Below, in pieces: positions 60,360 to 64,000 of a stretch of 64,000 bases of DNA. The notes beneath the pieces are model-generated. The model saw only the letters and a program-made list of their open reading frames with translations, did not search any database and was not told the origin of the DNA. A program made the position numbers and the translations under genes. Location of the stretch: positions 930,001 to 994,000 of the forward strand of contig NZ_JAKRKC020000001.1 of assembly GCF_022664455.2 (NCBI RefSeq), given 5' to 3'. The DNA is from Actinomadura luzonensis (GTDB lineage Bacteria; Actinomycetota; Actinomycetes; Streptosporangiales; Streptosporangiaceae). Within the stretch, counting starts at the first letter, position 1. Every line of letters begins with the position of its first letter.

Positions 60360-61029
60360 CCCCTCCCAGGTCGCGGATCAGCTCCACGGCCGCGCCGATC
60401 AGGCCGACCTCCCCGGCGGACAGCGTGACGTTCTCCGACCGCCTGCGGGCGGCCTCGTCGAGCGGGGCGCCGTAGTCCATGGCGTCGCCGAGCCCGGCGA
60501 GCAGCCCGCGCAGCGCCGGCCGCGCCACCGCCGCCAGCGGGTCGGCGTCGCTGACCGCGACCTGGGCCAGGATGACGGCCGACAGCGCGTTGTCCAGCTC
60601 GGGCGGCCCCTCGGCGGTGTTGCACCAGTCGATCACGACCGGGCCCTCGGGGGTCAGCATGACGTTGTCGGGATGCAGGTCGAGGTGCAGCACCCGGTCG
60701 CGGGGGTCCGGCGAGAGCCGGGCGGGGATGGCGTGCAGCCGCCGCAGCAGCCGGGCGCCCACCCGGCCGCCCTCCTCGGCGTCGTACGAGCCGCCGGCCA
60801 CGGCCTGCAACATCGTGGGGCCGGACAGCCGGCGCATCACCAGGTCGGCCGGGCGGTCCTCGGTCAGCTCGGGGTAGACCTCGGGCACCGGGTAGCCGTG
60901 GGCGGCCACGTACGCCATGACCGCCGCCTCCTCCCGGGCGTCGTGCCCGCCGTCGCGGTAGCGGCGCAGGACCCGGTCGCCGTCGAGGGCGTACACGTCC
61001 GCGCTTCGCCCCGTGCCCAGCAGTTCCAT
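60337..61029 (-). CDS. Aminoglycoside phosphotransferase-like protein (2)
   Basis: This 230-residue APH-fold protein has GTGRSADVYALDGDRVLRRY (N-lobe), the catalytic loop VLHLDLHPDNVMLTPEG and the metal-binding VVIDWCNTAEGPPELD. The DFG-equivalent is Ile-Asp-Trp, as in APH/choline-kinase-like families. The ATG at 61029 is the natural start. The long open frame extending upstream passes through the DUF305-like and DUF1996 genes and is spurious there. Two APH-like genes facing each other is a coincidence or a duplication; their sequences are too different to call recent. Confidence 0.87.
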   Translation of the reverse strand: MELLGTGRSADVYALDGDRVLRRYRDGGHDAREEAAVMAYVAAHGYPVPEVYPELTEDRPADLVMRRLSGPTMLQAVAGGSYDAEEGGRVGARLLRRLHAIPARLSPDPRDRVLHLDLHPDNVMLTPEGPVVIDWCNTAEGPPELDNALSAVILAQVAVSDADPLAAVARPALRGLLAGLGDAMDYGAPLDEAARRRSENVTLSAGEVGLIGAAVELIRDLGGVTPSRRR

Positions 61030-61039
61030 GCGCCCCAAG

Positions 61040-61583
61040 CTACCGGGCGGCGGCCGCCAGGCTCCCCAGCTCGGCGGCGTGCGCGCGGGACATGGCGGCG
61101 GCGAGGGCGCGGACGTCGGCGGCCTGCCCCGAGCGCCGCTCACCGTCGGCGACCAGGACGAGCTGGCCGAGGTAGGCCCGCAGGAGGGCGGCGAAGCGGC
61201 GGTCGAAGCCCGCGCCCCGCAGGCCCTCCAGCGCCTCCAGGTCGGCGGCCGTGGGCATGCCGGGCATGTCGTGCCCGGCATGCGGGTTGGCGGCCCCGGC
61301 CACGCCCGTGCGGGCGAGCAGCGCGCGCAGCCGCTCGCGGCCCTCGCTCGTGCTCCTTCGCCAGCCGTCCGGCCAGGTCCGCGAGCGCCGGGCGGCCGGT
61401 ACGGGCAGGGGCGAGCGCGAGCATCGGCAGCGCCCGCGCGTGCAGCGCCTCGGCCAGTTGCAGCCAGGCCACGTCGGTCGCGTTGAAGCCGGACGGCGCG
61501 GCCGTCGCCCTGGGGGCGCCGTTCGCCGTGCCGCAGCCGGTGAGCAGCAGCGCGAGCGCCGCCAGCAGCCAGAGCCTGAACAC
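61040..61583 (-). pseudogene. DUF305-like lipoprotein, frameshifted
   Basis: The 5' part (61583 to about 61350) encodes a lipoprotein leader LWLLAALALLLTGCG and ATDVAWLQLAEALHARALPM, then ADLAGRLAKEHE. The 3' part continues one frame over with RERLRALLARTGVAGAANPH, AGHDMPGMPTAADLEALEGL and FDRRFAALLRAYLGQLVLVA. The order and the HDMPGM motif match DUF305 proteins. Reading through needs one extra base skipped near 61345-61352. The His-His pair usual in the second half of DUF305 is replaced (AYLG). Either the gene is broken or there is a sequence error. Confidence 0.75.
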
Positions 61584-61611
61584 CGTCGTCCTCCCGCACG
61601 GGCCGGAGCCG

Positions 61612-62454
61612 CTAGACCGGCCGCCCGTCGGCGCCGCACTTGACGATCGGCCGGATGCAGTCGCGCACCCGGCGCTCCATCTCCGCCTGCGGCCAGGCGT
61701 TGAAGAAGTCGCCGTGCATCGTGTACCCGCCGCCCGAGGCCAGCCGGAAGTGCGACGGGTCGCCGGTCACCGGGTAGCGGATCACCTGCCGCAGCTTCGG
61801 CACCGGCACCGGGTGCGTGCTCGGGCAGTCGCCCGCCACCGGGTAGGCCATGTGGCTCTTGTGGTCGGCCGAGTCCAGGTCCCGGCCGTTCCAGCACTGC
61901 GGGAAGTCCAGGTACGACTCCAGCATCGTCCCGCTCGGGCAGGTGACGAAGTCCTTCGACGGCGGCACCTGGCCGGCGTGCAGGCACGACCACCGGGCGA
62001 TCGAGGAGCCGTCGGGGCCGGTCGCCCTGGCGTTGCCGGCGACGATGCGAAGGCCGAGCGGCAGCGGCTGGGTCCGGGCGATGACGTCGTCCCGCACGCC
62101 CTCGCCGAGGTAGTAGAAGGTGACGATGGCGGGCTCGACGGCGACTCCGTCGCGGTAGAGCGTCGGCACCCAGTACGACGACCGGTCCACCGACGGGTTG
62201 CAGTTCGTCGCGCCGTTCTGCAGGTCGGCGAGCGTGGTGGAGGCGTTGGTGACCCGGCTGCCGAAGAAGCTGTGCATGTGCGAGGCGCCGGGCAGGCCGG
62301 GGTAGACGATCGGGTCGTCCGGCAGCCGGTGGCTGAACGGGCAGTCGGCGAGGAACTCCGCCACCCGGATGACCCGCGCGTCCGCCGGACGCGGGGCGAA
62401 GGCGAGCGTGCCGAGCAGCACGCACAGCAGGGCGAGCGGTCGTGAGGCGCGCAT
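61612..62454 (-). CDS. Secreted DUF1996 protein
   Basis: This protein of about 280 residues starts MRASRPLALLCVLLGTLAFA, a signal peptide, and has the DUF1996 pattern: PIVYPGLPGASHMHSFFGSR, NPSVDRSSYWVPTLYRDGVA, SCPxxT-like FVTCPSGTMLESYLDFPQCW, DHKSHMAYP and GDPSHFRLASGGGYTMHGDF. It has several Cys likely in disulfides. DUF1996 proteins are secreted, found in fungi and actinomycetes, and have no firm function. It lies just upstream of the DUF305-like gene on the same strand, probably in one operon. I chose ATG 62454 over an upstream frame to 62547. Confidence 0.85.
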   Translation of the reverse strand: MRASRPLALLCVLLGTLAFAPRPADARVIRVAEFLADCPFSHRLPDDPIVYPGLPGASHMHSFFGSRVTNASTTLADLQNGATNCNPSVDRSSYWVPTLYRDGVAVEPAIVTFYYLGEGVRDDVIARTQPLPLGLRIVAGNARATGPDGSSIARWSCLHAGQVPPSKDFVTCPSGTMLESYLDFPQCWNGRDLDSADHKSHMAYPVAGDCPSTHPVPVPKLRQVIRYPVTGDPSHFRLASGGGYTMHGDFFNAWPQAEMERRVRDCIRPIVKCGADGRPV

Positions 62455-62627
62455 GGAACTCCCTTGCCGGTCACTGATGGACGGTACGGCCTGTGCCGGG
62501 GAGCGCTCCCTGACAGGGAGCCTGCGCGCCTTCTTGACCGTTGTCAAGAGCCATCAGCAAGGCGAGAGAACGCTCTCTCGCCCGGATCGTGGAGACGCCG
62601 GGGCCGGCGGCCTCCTAGACTCGGAGC

Positions 62628-63167
62628 GTGATCGGCGCTCTGGCACGCGCGACGGCGGCGGCCCTCCTGATGGCCCCGGCCCTCGCCGCCTGCTCCGCTC
62701 CCTCCGGGGACCCGCTGCTGAAGGACCCGGCCCGGTGGCCGCTCGCCCGGCTCAAGGGCGTGACCGGCGTCCCGCGCCTGCCCGACGAGGCGGAGCGCGC
62801 GCTGGCGCAGATCAAGGTCGGCCCCTACGACCTGACCGCCTGGATCCACCCCTCCGGCCTGTGCGGGCTGTCCGGCCCCGGCTGGAGCATGCACGAGGAC
62901 CTGACCCGCACCGAGGGCGACCCGGCCCGCCCCGACGGCTTCTCCGGGCCGACGGAGCGGGCGTCCGGCGTCTCCAGCGAGAGCAAGGTCACCCTGTTCT
63001 GCACCCCGACCAGGATGCTGATCAGGGTCGAGGGCGAGACGCGGAAACCGTCCGTCTCGGGTGACGCGGTCGCCCAGGTCGTCGGCGGCGGGCTCAACGC
63101 GGTCGTCGGCACCGAGGAGGCCCGGCGCGAGTCCCTGCCCGGCGCGACCGTGACGCGAGGCGGCTGA
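62628..63167 (+). CDS. Small predicted lipoprotein
   Basis: This 179-residue protein has a lipoprotein leader ending LAAC (LLMAPALAAC, Cys22) and a mature domain rich in beta structure (KVGPYDLTAWIHPSGLCGLS, ESKVTLFCTPTRMLIRVEGE). I do not recognise a family. It starts at GTG 62628. It stands alone between the DUF1996 gene (divergent) and the TetR gene (convergent end 63171, 4 bp away). A surface-exposed role is all that can be said. Confidence 0.75.
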   Translation: MIGALARATAAALLMAPALAACSAPSGDPLLKDPARWPLARLKGVTGVPRLPDEAERALAQIKVGPYDLTAWIHPSGLCGLSGPGWSMHEDLTRTEGDPARPDGFSGPTERASGVSSESKVTLFCTPTRMLIRVEGETRKPSVSGDAVAQVVGGGLNAVVGTEEARRESLPGATVTRGG

Positions 63168-63170
63168 CGC

Positions 63171-63791
63171 TCACGTACGGTGCGCCCGCACGATCAGGTC
63201 GGCGCTCTCGCGGGCGATCCCGCGGCGTTCGGCGTCGGACAGCGGCCGCGTGCCGTGCAGCGAGCGCACCCGCCCCTCCGTGGCCATCAGCAGCACGAAC
63301 TGGCGGGCCGCCAGCAGCGGATCGGGCACCCGCAGCGTCCCCGCGCGGTCGGCCGCCGTCAGATGGTCGGCGACCTCGGCCAGGAGCGCGTCTGAGCTGG
63401 TCTCCCGCCACGACTCCTGGAGCTCCGGATGATGGGTGAGCTCGGCGACCGTGAGCCGGTGCAGGGCCGCGACGGCCGGGGACAGCACGACGCGCAGCAG
63501 GCGCTCCCCCACCGCCTGGAGGTCGGCGCGGGGGTCGCCCGTCCGGCCCGGCGGTGACGCGTCGGCCGGCGTGGCGCTCGCGGCCGTCCGCGCCTCGCCG
63601 ACGACCGCGAGGAACAGCCGCTCCTTGTTGCCGAAATGGCTGTAGACGGTCTGCTTGCCCACCCCGGCGCGGGCGGCGATCGCGTCCATGCTGACCCGGG
63701 CGTAGCCCTCGTCGAGGAACAGCTCCAGCGCCGCCCGCACGATGGCCGCGCGCTTGGCGGGCGACCGGCGGCTCCCCGCTTCTCGCTCCAT
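63171..63791 (-). CDS. TetR-family transcriptional repressor
   Basis: This 206-residue TetR regulator has the N-terminal HTH in AIAARAGVGKQTVYSHFGNK, followed by the alpha-helical ligand domain (TetR_C family). It begins MEREAGSRRSPAKRAAIVRA. It is divergent from the truncated gene at 63,888, and two palindromes lie between the two starts, the usual arrangement for repressing itself and its neighbour. The inducing ligand is unknown. Confidence 0.9.
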   Translation of the reverse strand: MEREAGSRRSPAKRAAIVRAALELFLDEGYARVSMDAIAARAGVGKQTVYSHFGNKERLFLAVVGEARTAASATPADASPPGRTGDPRADLQAVGERLLRVVLSPAVAALHRLTVAELTHHPELQESWRETSSDALLAEVADHLTAADRAGTLRVPDPLLAARQFVLLMATEGRVRSLHGTRPLSDAERRGIARESADLIVRAHRT

Positions 63792-63811
63792 GCCCGGAGC
63801 CTACCAGTTGC

Positions 63812-63834
63812 CTAGACGGAACCGTTCGGTCTAG
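63812..63834. promoter_or_regulatory. Palindrome 1, likely TetR operator
   Basis: A 23-bp site (CTAGACGGAACCGTTCGGTC plus TAG) has 10 of 11 base pairs symmetric around 63823. It lies 21 bp upstream of the TetR start. Confidence 0.65.
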
Positions 63835-63851
63835 AGTCCGTCCTCGAACCG

Positions 63852-63870
63852 AGACTAGACCGACTAGTCT
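63852..63870. promoter_or_regulatory. Palindrome 2, likely TetR operator
   Basis: AGACTAGACCGACTAGTCT has 8 of 9 symmetric pairs apart from the two flanking the centre. It shares CTAGACCG-type half-sites with palindrome 1 and lies just upstream of AAGGAG of the next gene. Confidence 0.6.
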
Positions 63871-63887
63871 TGTTAAGGAGTGCGCAC

Positions 63888-64000
63888 ATGACCGACCAGC
63901 CATGGGTCTTCGCCGGGCACAGCGACTTCGTCGCCGGGCTCGCCGGCTACGACATGAAGGCGCCGCTGACCGGCGCTCCCCCCTCCCGGCCGCCCGCGCC
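63888..64000 (+). CDS. TetR-controlled gene, N-terminus only
   Basis: Thirty-seven residues are visible (MTDQPWVFAGHSDFVAGLAG, then YDMKAPLTGAPPSRPPA) before the window ends. AAGGAG lies 8 nt before the ATG. The start is too short to assign a family. The divergent TetR gene and palindromes suggest it is the regulated target. Confidence 0.6.
   Translation, partial: MTDQPWVFAGHSDFVAGLAGYDMKAPLTGAPPSRPPA

Overview
The window is very GC-rich DNA from an actinomycete. The content fits a filamentous member of the Streptosporangiales (a Nonomuraea-like organism would suit), but that placement is inference from gene content: a mycothiol gene (mshB), the ECF sigma / zinc anti-sigma / HtrA / TatB / Mrp neighbourhood typical of Actinobacteria, the succinylase branch of diaminopimelate synthesis (dapC, dapD, dapE), DUF3117, DUF6113, a DivIVA-domain protein, and heavy use of GTG starts. 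I saw no rRNA, tRNA, CRISPR array, transposase or integrase. The DNA looks like chromosome, not a mobile island.

Layout. 1-6.2 kb: the 3' part of a DUF262 gene, then mrp, a MarR regulator, a DUF1003 / MgtE_N-CBS pair, an EamA exporter, and a small gene coupled to tatB. 6.2-10.5 kb: tatB, an htrA-like protease gene broken by an apparent frameshift, a zinc anti-sigma factor, a SigE-like ECF sigma factor, and a divergent O-methyltransferase. 10.5-24.6 kb: leucyl aminopeptidase, DUF3117, a PaaX regulator coupled to a PaaG-like hydratase/isomerase, a family 8 polysaccharide lyase, DNA-3-methyladenine glycosylase I, a DivIVA protein, two adjacent LOG-family proteins, dapE/dapD, dapC and a 7Fe ferredoxin, with small membrane or envelope genes between them.

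24.5-37.9 kb: a solute-binding lipoprotein and a methyltransferase lead into the most unusual part of the window. Here three co-oriented genes (26,627-32,493) encode a UvrD/Rep-type helicase with a RelE-like N-terminal region, flanked by two paralogous multidomain proteins. Those two share an N-terminal domain, a middle segment and a C-terminal domain. The downstream one has an excellent sigma-70 region-4-like helix-turn-helix; in the upstream one that helix-turn-helix is degenerate and preceded by a long acidic linker. A compact cysteinyl-tRNA synthetase follows closely, then a penicillin-acylase-family enzyme. 36.6-46.4 kb: membrane proteins (one with an HEGRH metalloprotease-like motif), a repeat-rich secreted protein, an ArsR/monooxygenase pair with clear inverted repeats, a flavin reductase / DUF6113 / mshB operon, an S9 peptidase, an RbsC-like permease and a TAP-like hydrolase.

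46.6-59.7 kb: a heterodimeric ABC exporter whose second half carries about 200 residues of low-complexity sequence inside its nucleotide-binding domain, then respiratory nitrate metabolism: a NarK-type transporter with a roughly 280-residue heptapeptide-repeat N-terminus, divergent from a tightly overlapping narGHJI operon. 59.7-64 kb: two aminoglycoside-phosphotransferase-like proteins, a frameshifted DUF305-like lipoprotein next to a DUF1996 protein, a small lipoprotein, and a TetR regulator divergent from a truncated gene with two palindromic operators between them.

Two themes recur. In-frame tandem repeats (15, 21, 24 and 27 bp) and intergenic repeats (9, 19 and about 27 bp) are concentrated between 44 and 53 kb. 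Two genes each need a +1 shift to read through, which could be real mutation or an assembly error.
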